Assembly: GCA_947172415.1 (NCBI GenBank)
Contig: OX359192.1
Coordinates: forward strand, 7,054,401 to 7,118,400
DNA: 64,000 nt
Reading direction: 5' to 3'
Source of the DNA: Chondrosia reniformis
Taxonomy: Eukaryota; Porifera; Demospongiae; Chondrillida; Chondrillidae
The notes under the pieces were generated by a model that saw only the letters and a program-made list of their open reading frames with translations, ran no database searches and was not told where the DNA came from. Of the stretch, positions 40,801-54,300 are shown one piece after another (the first letter of the stretch is position 1; every line of letters begins with the position of its first letter). Made by a program: the position numbers and the translations under genes.

Positions 40801-43800
40801 ATCTAGTCAATAAGCAATATAGAGAGAGAAATTGATGAACTTTCTCCTTGTATTGAGAAAAACCAGTAAGTAGCTACTCAGTCTTTGTTTTTATATTCAA
40901 TAATGCATACACCATGTCTTGTGTAATTCACTGAAATGCTTTGATATGCAGTTTTGTTATGGAAGCCATTAATAAAAATGACAAGTGGAAGAAATTAGCA
41001 TTTCAGGTGCTAAAAGAAGAGGCCAAAAGAAGTGGAAACTGGTAAATCAAAATATTAACTGAGTCCTTTATATAAGTAAAGTAGCACATACTCTTTAAAT
41101 AGAGTAGATTCGGTGGCATCATTATCTAAGTATCGTGTTGCACTAATATACTTCTGATTTCAGGATGACAGATAAAAAGTTTAAAAAGTGGTCACTACAA
41201 ATCAGAGACCTGCACATGGAGGCACAAGTAAGTGTGTTTCTTCTAGAGTGCTCATCAATGTTATTTTATACATCAACATGTGTATCCACTTCTTTTTTTC
41301 AGTTCCTAAAATTGCCAAGCTATTGGTTTGATGTTTTTCTATTCCTTCTGCTGATTGTTCACACCACTATGTATCTTGCCACGCAAGTTATCCTGCCCCA
41401 AAGGTAATAGTAACATGTACGTATAAGTATCTTAAACCATTTCAGATTTCATATATTATAATATATTGAAGTACATTGAACTCTACTATCAATTTTAATT
41501 TAATAACTATATACTTATTAGTTTTAAAAAGAATCTTCATTGTCATTTCCATCTTTTATATTCTCTTTTCTTCCAGACATTTATCTCATATACTTTTTTG
41601 GTCAACCTTGATAGTTTTCTTATATATATTTCTGTGCTATCTATCAACAAAAGGAGTGAAGGTATATACAATGTCATGCAAAAATGAATGCTCCTTTTAG
41701 AGTGTCTATTTACTATATATGCATGTACTGTACATTAAATGTTTTATCTTTAGAAGCTCCAGTTTTCTCTCTTTCTTTATCTTGGAAGAAAAATTCGGCA
41801 AGAAAGGCCTTGGAGACATGGAACTATTTTGCTTATTTGGATACTTCTTATGTTAGCTCACAGTCTACCTCTGGTAAGCTTGCCTGGGCTTATAAAGCTG
41901 TTGGATTCAAAAATAATTGACTGCTCTGATTGTAACTTCTTATGTATGTAGGAAGATTGTTCTCAAGACAATCCTATTACCCTACCATGCCAGCCCCAGT
42001 CAGTTTCAAGCTCTAATTGTGATTATGCTATTGTATGTTCTATTTGAAGCATACACCATCCAGGCAGTGAAAATTCAATTCACCGGTCTCTTCTCTTCTT
42101 TTACAGCTTACATTAGTGGTGCTTGATGTAATTATCACTTTCATATGTCTTGCAACAACGGATTTAACCTTGATTGCTGTAGTACTAATCAATATTATTG
42201 GAAAAATCTTCATTTTTGTATTGTTACCATATAGCTACCTTGCTATCATATATGCACCAGTCAGAATATTAGTATATCCACACTATGAACAAGGAATGTG
42301 AGTTATACGAAGAAAAGGCACTTTTTTCTTCAAAATATGATTACCTTTTTACTTGTCTACAGACCTGTTTTAGGGAGATTGATGGCACACCATTTTTACT
42401 TGGCAGTTGCATCACTAGTGTGGCTAATTTTTTACTGGAGACAGGTACTGTAATATTCTGATTTAATTAGATGTTTCCTATTATTCCTGATACTGCTAGT
42501 ACTTTTATGTATTCTTGTATTCTCTATAAATAGCACCAATATCAACGGAGAGTATTATTTATGCAAGGCAAAGGAGTAAGATTCCTTGTGTTACAAAATG
42601 TAAAGATTTCTAACTATATTTATGGATGTATTCTTATAGCTTGAATTAAGAAAGCAAGAAATTGATTCTAGTCAGATAAGGAGTCAGGCACTCTTGTTAA
42701 ACATAATCCCAGCTTATGTTTTGGAACACTATCTAAAAGAAAATAGTGAAATAAATGTACAGTTGCTACATACAATTGTTCTTGTATGTTGAATAATAAA
42801 AATTTTATATATAATCTTGGCTATCATGAAGGAATTGTACTGTAAAGACCATGAGAATGTTGGTGTGATGTTTGCAGCAATACAAGGATTTGATGACTTT
42901 TACAGTGAAGATGAAGTAAACAATCAGGGATTGGAGTGCCTCAGATTATTAAATGAAATATTCTCAGATTTCGATGAGGTATGTAGTGTGTGCTCCATTG
43001 AGACCTACATATGTATCAGACATATCATACCAGTTTAATCCAGACCCCACTACCCAGGGGTGGGGTGGGATACACTTCCTATGTAGGGATGGGTATATAG
43101 CTTTACTTTTTTTTTCTGTTAGTTATTTTTGTCACAAAATTTCCCTGCTCTGGAGAAGATCAAAACAATTGGACCGACCTATATGGTAGCTTCAGGTCTA
43201 GTTGCCACAGAAGATCAGGTACAAGCAAAATCTTTTTTTGCATTCATTGACATAATCATGCAATATATTACCTTCAAACAATTACCAGGTATTGGTGATT
43301 CCTTTGTCAGTGCCAACTTTAAGAATAATTCCATTTGTATCAATGATGATGGCATCTTTAGTATGCCCATATGTATGCTTTATCCTTCAGTCCCCAAATA
43401 CATAGACCCCTCCCTCATTGAGTTTCTGCCATTTTTATTTCCTAAATTTGAAAGAATCTAGTGCTATTTTACTTCATCCATGCAGTTTACAAGTGCCCAC
43501 AAAGTGATGAGATGGACTCATTTGAAAGAGCTTGTGGAGTTGGCCTTTGCCATGATTAACACTCTAACCAGTATCAATAAGGACTCATTTCAAAATTTCA
43601 GACTTAGAATTGGTATGTTTGTATGTCCATAATGGTGTCATATATCATATATTTGCTATACTGAGGATACATTCATATAACAGCAAGTTTGTATAAAAAA
43701 TGCCTACTTGGCTGTGTAATCACTCAATAATCTGCCTAGGAATTCACCAAGGCCCTTTAGTGGCTGGTGTGATTGGAGCCAAAAAGCCTCAGTTTGATAT

Positions 43801-44059
43801 ATGGGGTGATACAGTGAACATGGCCAGTAGATTAGAGTCAACTGGGAGCCCTGGGAAAATTCAAGTAGGTGTATTAAAGATATGTTACATGAGCAGGTTC
43901 TACTTATTATGTTTGGTGCTGGTGTTAATATGCTAGGTTACTGAGGGAACAAAGAAAGCCTTGGAACTATTTGGCTATGACTTTGAATACAGGGGCCCAG
44001 TGACCATGAAAGGAAAAGGACAAGTAATAACATATTTCATGACTAGAAAAGGCAAATGA
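37816..44059 (+). CDS. Transmembrane class III adenylyl cyclase (two membrane cassettes, C1 and C2)
   Basis: Plasma-membrane enzyme making cAMP from ATP, normally under G-protein control. Twenty-four exons give 1,140 residues: 37816-38541, 38625-38774, 38995-39119, 39274-39385, 39667-39794, 39889-40047, 40149-40299, 40498-40719, 40807-40865, 40952-41041, 41164-41227, 41303-41403, 41577-41661, 41754-41873, 41952-42032, 42107-42297, 42363-42444, 42534-42575, 42640-42756, 42832-42978, 43123-43218, 43486-43612, 43740-43864, 43937-44059. The first membrane cassette is at about 95-235. C1 has both metal Asp motifs ([21 protein letters not shown]) and [14 protein letters not shown]. The second cassette is at about 662-880 with a Cys-rich outer loop. 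C2 has [26 protein letters not shown] and a C-terminal [11 protein letters not shown], so the purine-binding Lys/Asp and the Asn/Arg pair appear intact. It is a canonical two-domain cyclase; subtype uncertain (nearer types 2/4/5/6/7 than 9 by eye). Confidence 0.95.
40768..40800. repeat. (ATCT)n microsatellite forming a splice acceptor tract
   Basis: An ATCT/ATAT run ends immediately before the acceptor ATCTAG of the 59-nt cyclase exon at 40807, so the pyrimidine tract is made of repeat. Confidence 0.9.
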
Positions 44060-44364
44060 TTTTAAATTGTTCAACCAATAATTTTTCTTTTGATTACTTT
44101 ATCCATTTATGGATCAGCGACATACAATTTGTTGGACTGTCACTTGTCTTATCATCAGAGGAATGTTGTTTACATTAATAGTTGTGGTTTCTTCGGCGCT
44201 TTGAGAGAAATTTATATAATTATCACACCCAACCTTGTATAATGGTCATTCGCGGTTTAGGTCACGTTATCGATATATTCGGTGTGACGTGTGAGTTATT
44301 CAGCCTGGTGACTAATTGGCCGCATATGAGAGAGACTTTCTAAAGGGGTTCAGTCTGTGAGAGC
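44060..44364. promoter_or_regulatory. Gap between adenylyl cyclase and CK1; CK1 promoter expected here
   Basis: 305 bp between two plus-strand genes, with a locally more CpG-containing stretch from about 44190 to 44340 than the surrounding introns. No TATA box or clear polyadenylation hexamer stands out. Confidence 0.4.
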
Positions 44365-47300
44365 ATGGAATTGATAGTCGGAGCAAAATTCAGACTTGGG
44401 AGAAAGATAGGAAGCGGTTCATTCGGAGATATTTACGTGGGTAAGTTTGGTTATAAACATGTAGCCGAAGATACTCTTCCGTCTAGGATTGTGTTGTATT
44501 TGGCTATTGATGACTTTTGGGGAGTTTCAGTTAGAGCTAAAGAGCGAAATTCACAATAACACCGAACGAACGACCAGGTGGTCGCCTGCGGTCCGACCGT
44601 TTCTAGGCATTAGGCGTTAAACAGTTTTCCTAAACTTGTCAATTGATTTTGGAATTGTTTGGTACTTCCAATTGAGAGGCAGTGTTACGAATCAACTTAT
44701 ACACGGCAGGATACTGTTATAATGTGTTGTGGTAAATATTTCTTTGTTGTTGAGGGGTACGGCACAGTGACAGCCTTCCTTGTCTCTCATGAAACCATAA
44801 ATATTGACAAAGAAATGATAAGAGACTATATATACGACAAAGCCAGTCTCAAGGTGTCTTACCTAAGTCTTGAGGACATAACATCTCTGTTAGACTTTAC
44901 AGGTAGCTTATTAATTGGTCAACAGTTGTAAGGTAGCTGCTAAATATAACTTACTTAAGTCTGGTCATGCCACTAGTGGATGTACATTGTCAGCCTGTGT
45001 ATATGTGTCTTAAGACTAACTGACTAGCCATTTGTTAACACACTATGGGAAGTGACTTGTTAGGTTGACCACAGGAAAGCTACTTTCCATTGATGTGGCC
45101 TGACTCTCATGCCAGTTAGGATTGTTCGCATGATCGATTATGTATGTACCAATTTAATGTCACTTCTACTAAGTTAAATTTGTTAACTCTTAGCTAGTAG
45201 CCTTGAGCTGAAAATGGATATGGTGAGGTGTTATAGCCTGTGATAGATCTATGTGGTGATAGACAGGCATAATGAAAATGATACAGGAAAGTGAAGTAAC
45301 ACCTGATTTCAAACCCATTTGGAGCACAAGTGCTGAGTGTGGTAGTGTGAATGTATGCATGTACTCAGCTACTCTGGGAGAGGGTGCAATCTGGTATATT
45401 TATTTCAGAGAACTGATCATTTTGGACAGTATTGTTAGGTGTTGTTCCATTCCTATAAGATTTGTGAACATGATCCAATTAGCTGTAATCTGTGATTATT
45501 GGGTCAACCCTATATGACATCATCACTTTTTGGACCTTGTTTTGACAAACATTATAGTATGTTTGAATTCTTTAATGATATTCAAAGAGTTGAATCTTAA
45601 AGAGTGGGGTCAGTGGTAGTATTGGAGGGAATGGGAGGGGAGGGAGGGAGATTGTTGTATTGGAGGGAATAGGAGGGGAGGGAGGGAGATTGTTGTATTG
45701 GAGGGAATAGGAGGGGAGGGAGAGAGAGAGATTGTAATATTGGAGGGAATAGGAGGGGAGGGAGAGAGATTGTAATATTGGAGGGAATGGGAGGGGAGGG
45801 AGGGAGATTGTTGTATTGGAGGGAATGGGAGGGGAGGGAGGGAGATTGTAATATTGGAGGGAATGGGAGGGGAGGGAGGGAGGGAGGGAGATTGTAGTAT
45901 TGGAGGGAATAGGAGGGGAGGGAGGGAGATTGTGCTAGTGGAAGGGAAAGAGAGGTCCTGTGTGGTTAATGTTTTGCCAACATAAGGGATTGTAATTGTA
46001 TTTCAGAAGTTTGTGTTTCAATCTATCTGTGACGATCATTTCAATTATAATTAACCAATATCAGGTTGATGTCTTAAAAGATTATACCTAACAAGATATA
46101 TACTTTTAATATGCTGGGCTTGTTTCAGATACCTCTAATTCTCATGCTCAAAGAAGAGTTTGTAATTCTAATCATGTCTGCCCTAATTCAATTTTATATC
46201 TGCTTTACCATTGTTTTTATGGCTCCCAGATGCAGCCTATAAATCTATAAATAAATACATATAAGTGTAATTACGTATTTACATATGGAAGCACTTTATA
46301 TTTCCAGCTTATCATCTGGTTAACAATGTCTCAAATAACTAAATTCCTTAATTTTTGTTACATATGATGCGTAACTGAATGCCAAAAAGGCAATGGTAGT
46401 TAGCCTAATATAGTTACAGATTACTGTGAGGTCATTAAAGCTACATTGATGATACGCCTCGTTTACTAAGGATCATTAGTTCCAATACAAGGAATATTGT
46501 GAAGCTGCATATTTTAAGTATGTACATACAGTGGGATCTCATCACATATTGGATGTGAGAAAAATGGTCTTTTAAGCATTTATTTTGGATCAAATGTCGA
46601 GGAGGCAATCTACGTTTGCTATGTTGGGCCATTTATAAATGCCCTCCCTTTACCTCCATAAGAAAATAACTTGTAATCATATTTGTCTTTTTTACGTAGC
46701 TTTGAGAATTACATAGTCCAAGTAATCTAAGGTACATATGGTATTAATGAATGGCTCCTCTTACATTCAAGTCTAATAGAGATTTCTCTTTTGTCACACC
46801 TTTTGACCTTCTCCCACTGCATTCCTCAGATACCTGTACCTATGTATATATACGTAATATCTTATTGATGTCTGACCTTTTGCTAGCTTGCATGTCGGTT
46901 GGTACATGCACTTCTCAAGATATAACACACGTCAGTGTCCCCTCTCAATGCATGATATATGTATTTGTGGTTTTATGGATTAGTCTAATAATTCACTTTT
47001 GCTCACACCCACATACGTAATATATATACGTACATTTGTATAACAAAGATATATGTTGTTAATTGCAAAGCCTTAATATTATAAACTGAGTTACATAGGC
47101 AATTTCTATGCCGTGGGAGATGGTACGTCTGTACGTATGTTGCCAGAAAGAGTGAAATACATGCATACTTCAAAGTGACACTCAGTCTAATCGTAAGAGT
47201 ACGTAGTGAGACACATTCCATTGAGCTGGTCATTCTACTATTTGATGCTATGGAGGACATGCTTATTTGTTTACATTTGTGCACTAACACTTTTGTGCTG

Positions 47301-50300
47301 TGGACAGTGTGATGTCAATGTGGTTAGTTACTGGTATGAGGTGTTCTTTGCATAGTGCTTAGCCTACATGCTGTGTTTTTTGTGTTCCTGTGAACAGAAA
47401 TGAAATCATGAGATGACTTCATGGATTGGAAATATGTTACATAGTTAATCTAAGGTTGGATGGTTATATGAATATGTAGTTTTGTGTGATGTGTAAATAC
47501 AAAGAAAAATATGGGGTTACTAATTAGTCTGGTGTTTGAAGGATTCCTACTAATTTCCTGCTAAATGTATTAACATGAGCTCTATAAGCCAAGAAACCTT
47601 GTTCATGAATCACTTCTCTGTTCTACTGGCCCTCTGGCAGTTGCTCTTGGAGTATCAATTAGCTTTTGAGTCCTATGAGGTTACTGGTTGTCACCAGGGG
47701 TTGTAGGGATGTATTTAGCTGACCATTATAACTGTGCATGTAACACATAATATTGCACAAACTTGGCATGCCAGTGTAGTATACGTACGTATGCGGTAGA
47801 ACCATACGTACGTACGTAGGTTAATGTAAATACAGTGAGTTATGTTTGCTCACTCCAGGTGTTGGATAAAAATAGTAACAACTTGAGTATAATAACATTA
47901 TTGACCAGCTGGGCTCTCTCGGATAACAGCTATTAAATCACAGCAGTATCATTAAACTATTAATTACAAGCCCATTCTAAAATCCCTTTGACATTATCAC
48001 GTTAGACAAAGCACGCACACATATGTACAGTACCCAGTTAAGGATCACTATATACGTACGTATCTATCCAGTCTGACACATCTAATGTGTGTGTGTGTGT
48101 GTGTGTGTGCATACTAGTGCTACTGTACCCCGCCCTGCATACCTCAGGTACGTAGTGCATTCAACTACCATTGCGAGTTAAATATTTGATAGTTGGTATG
48201 TACATATACCGTATTTGTTGTGATAGAGTCCTATATGCTAGCCTGGTCACTATATGGACAAATATGGTACCTACATGCATATCATGCAGATCTGCTAGTA
48301 ATCATTCACTTTTAGATAATAAACATAATATTGTATGAATCTCTGCTAAGTTTACTATTTAGTAGTAATTATTCATGCTAAATAATAAAGTAAATAGAAA
48401 TTTCAGGTGTTTATTTTCTGATCAATGGTTCTGTCCTTGTATGGGTTAAAGTAATTAGTTGATAGTGTTAATTTTCTTACATCAGGTACAAACACAACCA
48501 ATAAAGAAGAGGTGGCAATCAAGTTAGAATGTGTCAAGGCAAAGCATCCTCAATTGCACATCGAAGCAAGGTTCTACAAAATGATGCAAACTGGAGGTAT
48601 GCATGTATGCAATATACGTAGCCTGATATTCATTGCCATATTGTAGTCACTAAAGCATATAAAACACACATACAGTAGTAGTCAGTATAGCCATCTTCAT
48701 CTGTATGTGTACGTATGTACACACTGAGTTTGTCTACGTAAATAATACCCCCCTACTTCCATGCATTTTTGACTGGGCCTTTACGTAGTTGTATTCATAA
48801 AGTATGTACATTTGCATACTCTCATGCATGCAATATGAATATCTACTTTCTTGTCTCTTCCTTGTTACCTTGGCAACAATATCAAGTGGGTATACCCACA
48901 ATCAAGTGGTGTGGAACAGAAGGAGACTACAATGTGCTGGTGATGGAATTGTTGGGACCAAGTTTAGAAGATCTCTTCAACTTTTGCGGAAGAAAGTTCA
49001 GCTTAAAAACAGTTCTTCTCCTTGCGGATCAGCTTGTGAGTATATCATTCAGATTTCACCTTCCACGCTGTATATATTAAAGTCTCATATATGCTGAAGT
49101 CAATATGTATGTACGTACGTATGTGCTGAAAACTAAATTGTGTGATTTTATACTTTGTGTAGATAAATCGAATTGAATACATTCATTCAAAGAATTTCAT
49201 TCACCGAGATGTCAAGCCAGATAACTTTCTAATGGGCCTAGGAAAGAAGGGAAACCTTGTCTATGTCATTGATTTTGGCCTAGCTAAGAAATACCGGGAT
49301 GCTCGTACACACCAGCATATACCATACAGGGAAAACAAGAACTTGACTGGGACAGCAAGATATGCTAGCATCAACACTCACCTGGGAATAGGTACATACC
49401 ACATGCATTTGTAGATGTCTACAGTAGATATTAGATCTTGAAGGTATTACATACGTACTTACTACTTTGTAGTTGGTATAAGAGGAAGGTATAAATGGAG
49501 CATTGTTGTGGTGGCTGTAGTTAAGTGGTAGTCAAACCAGCTACCAGAGTTAATTTCCTAGCAATTGCTTCTTTCATGTTTTCCATATCCCTGATGCTTG
49601 ACAAGATTACTTGTGGTTATTTTATCGCTTTGATTACTCATTGTAAATAACCTATTTCTGTGTGTTGAATAGAGCAAAGTCGACGAGATGACATGGAGTC
49701 GTTGGGTTACATGTTCATGTACTTCAACCTTGGGAGTCTACCGTGGCAAGGGCTAAAAGCTGCTACTAAGAAGCAGAAGTATGAAAAGATTAGTGACAAA
49801 AAGATGTCTACCCCTGTTGAAGTACTCTGCAAAGGATATCCCAGTAAGTTGAGTGTATACAGACCAGATATATCCACTTACTGTACATATTTACTGTATG
49901 ACATTTGTGTACCCTATAGGTTATTTATACAGTAATGGCTGAATTATGTTTTGTTTATAATTTCAAAACAGTTGGTATTTGTTTTCATTGTTTGTACTAC
50001 TCCATAGATGAATTTGCCACTTACTTGAATTACTGCCGATCCTTGAGATTTGAAGATAAGCCAGATTATTCCTATTTGAGGGAGCTCTTCCGAGGTCTCT
50101 TCCACAAGCTCGGTTATACGTATGATTATATATTTGATTGGAGCGCCAAGAATCCTACCCCTAGTCACTCCAGTGGTCAAATGTCAAGTACCTCAATGGG
50201 TGCTCATGGAAGTGTACCTTCTAAGATGGGCCACCTGCAACATCCTTCAGTTCCGAGCACCCCAGGAGGAGTGATATCTCATGGCTCGCGTGGTGCCGTA

Positions 50301-50737
50301 GGAGGCACTACTCCTGTCGGGCTCTCATCCCAGCCCTCCAGTGGTATTCCAGGTAAAGAACTTGCAAATCATCCTCGAATACTCTGTCTCTTATCTGTAA
50401 ACGATATATTTGCACATACATACAATATACTTAATCTGTCACTAATTAATAATATTATGTACTTCATCTCCTGATAGGTCCTGCTATTCGCAGTACAAGC
50501 AGTAAAGATAAAACTCAATACAATTCAGTGTCAGGTGCATTTGGAACTGGTAATGCAGCGTTTGTGAACCACCACTCAGTCAGTAGTAGAGGAGGAGGCG
50601 CCTTCAGGCAGCATGGCTCTACATCACAGTCAATGGCTTATCCTAACAAAACCACCTCAAGAGGCGGGGAACGAGAAAGTAGAGATCCTGCTACTGCTGA
50701 ATATACCAGAAACTTCCTGTCAAGACCTCCTATTTAG
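44365..50737 (+). CDS. CSNK1D/E: Casein kinase 1, delta/epsilon type
   Basis: Ser/Thr kinase acting in Wnt signalling, circadian timing and trafficking in other animals. Exons: 44365-44440, 48486-48596, 48887-49035, 49163-49391, 49673-49843, 50008-50352, 50478-50737; 1341 nt, 446 residues. The kinase domain covers about 1-285: G-loop [18 protein letters not shown] lysine, [10 protein letters not shown] catalytic loop, [30 protein letters not shown], and [13 protein letters not shown] in place of the APE motif, all as in CK1 delta/epsilon. The kinesin-homology-like KKYRD signal is present. The Ser/Gly/Thr-rich C-tail of about 160 residues matches the autoinhibitory tail in character only. The first intron is 4.0 kb and splits the G-loop. 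Neighbouring ADAMTS is convergent. Confidence 0.97.
45600..45950. repeat. G-rich minisatellite in CK1 intron 1
   Basis: About eight imperfect units of roughly 38 bp, each GGAGGGAATRGGAGGGGAGG followed by GAGGGAGATTG and a short T/A spacer. The sense strand is nearly pure purine with many GGG and GGGG runs, so G-quadruplexes or triplexes could form. Location: inside intron 44441-48485. Confidence 0.95.
48086..48109. repeat. (GT)n microsatellite in CK1 intron 1
   Basis: About twelve uninterrupted GT units between exon 1 and exon 2 of the CK1 gene. Confidence 0.9.
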
Positions 50738-51308
50738 TGCACTACTTCTGTAAATCCTGTAACAATAGACATCTCATCCTTGCTATTGTACGTATGTATT
50801 TGTTGCATCTCTCAAAAATGATTAATTGCAGTATCTAATTCAGTTACTTATACATACATACGAACGTGTTTGAAATTGCATTGTACAAAGTGCTTGCTAA
50901 CAAGTATATAAACTTAATCATAAAACATGCACACCCAACTAATAGTCGTACAGGGGTGTAGGGCTTAAGTTGATTGAATTGATGTTGCTAATATTCAGAC
51001 AGCTCAATATAAGTCATGAGTTAGTACATGTCCCTTAAAGCATGTGTTTTGGCACTATATACATATATGCCACAGCTGTAGAAATACAAACCAGCTCCTC
51101 CAACATGCAGTTATTTAGTGTTTTAGACAAAGAAATAGTTTGTTCTTTTTACAATAAGGGTGGCCATGCACATGTACAGACAAGCATATGCAGTCACAGA
51201 TGTATATAAATACAGTATAAAGTACATAATTATAAAGCATAAGGCCTTAAAGCTTAGTTTATTAATATAATGTCCTCTTTCTTCAAGCTAGGCCTGTTGG
51301 TTACCTAG
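50738..51308. other. Convergent intergenic gap between CK1 and ADAMTS
   Basis: 571 bp between the two stop codons, AT-rich. It holds both 3' UTRs. No other gene is seen. Confidence 0.6.
51258..51263 (-). terminator. Polyadenylation signal for the ADAMTS-like gene
   Basis: AATAAA on the minus strand, 46 nt after the stop at 51309. Confidence 0.6.
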
Positions 51309-54300
51309 CTAGCCTCTTTTCTTTTTGCAGCAGTGTTCAGGACAGCTGCAAGTACATTTACACTGGAAACTATAGTCTACTGGAGCCACTTCTGTACATT
51401 TGCCTTCATTCTTGATAGCTTTGCAAACCCAGTTCCGTAGAACATTCACACAGTTTTCTATATATGTGATTGAAACAATTGAATAACATGAATATTTAAT
51501 TTCTCTAAGACTCAACTAACCAGGACAATCAGTTGGAAGAGTTGGTTGAGTAGATATAATGGTAGTGGCTGGAGTTGTAGGAGGACTTGTGGTAGCTGTG
51601 GTGGGTGGTCTAGTGGTGCGCCTGGTTGTAGGAGGCCTTGTGGTAGCTGTGGTAGGTGGTCTAGTGGTGCGCCTGGTTGTAGGAGGCCTTGTGGTAGCTG
51701 TGGTAGGTGGTCTAGTGGTGCGCCTGGTTGTAGGAGGACTTGTGGTAGCTGTTGTTGCAGGAGGATTGGTCACCTGATTATCTGTGATGTATTCCACTTC
51801 AACTCTAGTTGTTACACCCCTTTCACCATAAACCTTTAGTTGTAGAAATAGACACTTTACTAGAAAGCAGGTTGCTTTCAGAATAAATAATGAATAAAAT
51901 GAAGCTGAATATTATGTATACCTCAAATTTAACAGCACTCTTCAATGTGCCATTACAACTCCAATCTTCCTTAGTGCTGTTATATGTATGAAAGAAATCC
52001 ATTCCTCCAACTCTATGTTGTCCATGATTAGTATACCGAGCACCTCCATAACTAAGTACTGTATTTAGGAAGGTTTATACATTACAGTAGAATATTCTTA
52101 GAATGCCATTTGAAGTTAAGTATATTGTGTATTACCAATGTTAGCTCTTGGTTGATTAGGGGTTTCTTTAAGAAGAAGAGATCTTGCTCCTTTAGGTATT
52201 CTTGTCAGTGTTTTATAGCCTGTATAACATACAGTATATATTGAAATTGAACAGATAGTCAGGTATTTGTATACATGTACTGTATATAGATGGAATTGAT
52301 GCCACTCTTGTTTGGAGTGTGAATTGTAAAGTATTTTAGCATTATGGTTGCTATATTACCTGAAACTTGAAAGGATTTCTGAATCATTTTGTGTGTATAT
52401 GTACATGTACTGTTATCTCCTTCGCACACTCCACATTGATCAGCTACAGCCTTGCCGTTAATCTTGTTCTGACAATCTACGGGCTATATGTACACATATA
52501 AGTATAATATAAGGACAATTGTATAATTATAATGAATGACATCATATATTAATCTATAGCGTATGTACATACATACGTACGTACGTTGTATGTATGTGTG
52601 GACATACGTATATAAAAACTGCATGTATATACTTCAGTTAGAATTGATTCATAAAGTTTTCTTAAAATATTTACCAACTAAATAACTAAATATAAATCTT
52701 GGTTGCTTTTTATGGCAGCCTGATGTTTATATATACATTCATGTTCTTACCAAACAACTACTGGAAAGACATATTCCTCTCCCAGACTCTTGTACTTTAC
52801 ATGGTGATCCATCTTTTAAATTTAAATCCTTTATCCAATAAGAGTTTTCTACCCGTTGGCATTTTAAAATACAATCTTCCTTGTCATCTAGAACCAGTTA
52901 AAAGGTAATTCTAGTATCACTAACATACTTATGGACATTAAACTATATATGTATATGTACAGACACACCTGAAGATATTTCCCATTTGAGACCATACCAA
53001 GCTTGATTTTGACAAATTTCATTTCTCACATCTACTTTTCTAGTGCATACCTACATAGAGTATATATAAATTAGAGGGTCAAATGTATAACCAGAATCTG
53101 TAACCAACACATATGTACATGTACACACAAAGTTACTAAAGCAACTACCATGATTGCACTCACCTGACAATTACATGTTCTGCACTCTTTGGAAGGACCA
53201 CTACAAAATCTTCCACCAAACTTTGGCCTTTTAGATAAATATTGTAGATCATGATATATAGCATACAAGCACCCTGCAGCACCCTTGCTACGTATGCATA
53301 CATGATGTGTTGGACTTACTCTGGATTGTTGCACTCTCTACTCCTACACTGAACTCCACAGTCACAGGTGTGAGAGCATCCACTCCATGCACTCCATCTT
53401 CCCCACTCACCATTGACAGCAGTAGTTACATTATTTATACACTCTCCTTTGTAGCAAATCTATGACACATTGAGTGTATATGTGTGTAGGTACATAAACA
53501 GGATATATGACAAGACCCACCTTCCTCGATCCACATTTCGTTCCGTCGGCTGCAACAGAATCGTCTGGAATACAAGAACTAGTCTCTAGGTCATAGCAGG
53601 GTATATCCTCACAAAAACTCTATGACATGAGATTTAATGAAGAGTATATATACATAAATACATTCTGATAGTTACAGTATTAAACTTACAGATGTGTAAC
53701 ATGTAGAAGAAGACATTGCTTGCTGCCCATATGCTGCTTTACACTGCTTATCCAAGTCAAACACAAAGCCCGGAAGTCCTAGACTTATAACTTCATTTCC
53801 TGGATGAATATCTCTAAGACAGCTTGTTCTTCCTGAAAGTCTAAAATTAGCCAAATCCCTTCTGGAACATTCAGACCACAGGAAAGTATTTTTTCCAGGA
53901 CCATAACCCAAAGAACCTGACATCATAAATCCTTCATTAACACAGCCATTAGAAGAAGGATCATCATGTTCCATGTTCAGACTAAAAAAACATCAAAAAT
54001 TTCAATGATTATGTATTATTAGTATATCAGATATATGCAAAGGCATGCTCCCATAGACTCACCTATGTCCTAGCTCATGTGCAGCGACATGACCTGAAGG
54101 TGTGCCAATGTGCTTAACTATACCACATGAACGTTGGGGATTACAAGCCCCACCAATAGCAGCAACACCTAAGCAATTCAGAGGCATTGCCATAATCTAT
54201 ACAGTACATTACTCAGAAAGAGATGTTCTTACCTAAAATGTTATAGGAGCACCAAATCAAAAAACAGCTATAAAGGTCTCTTCTATAAACACACCACGAA

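Noticed and set aside
51546-51839. Plus-strand Val/Gly- and Ser/Gly/Cys-rich open frames
   Set aside because: They are the complement of the Thr/Pro repeat exon of the ADAMTS-like gene.
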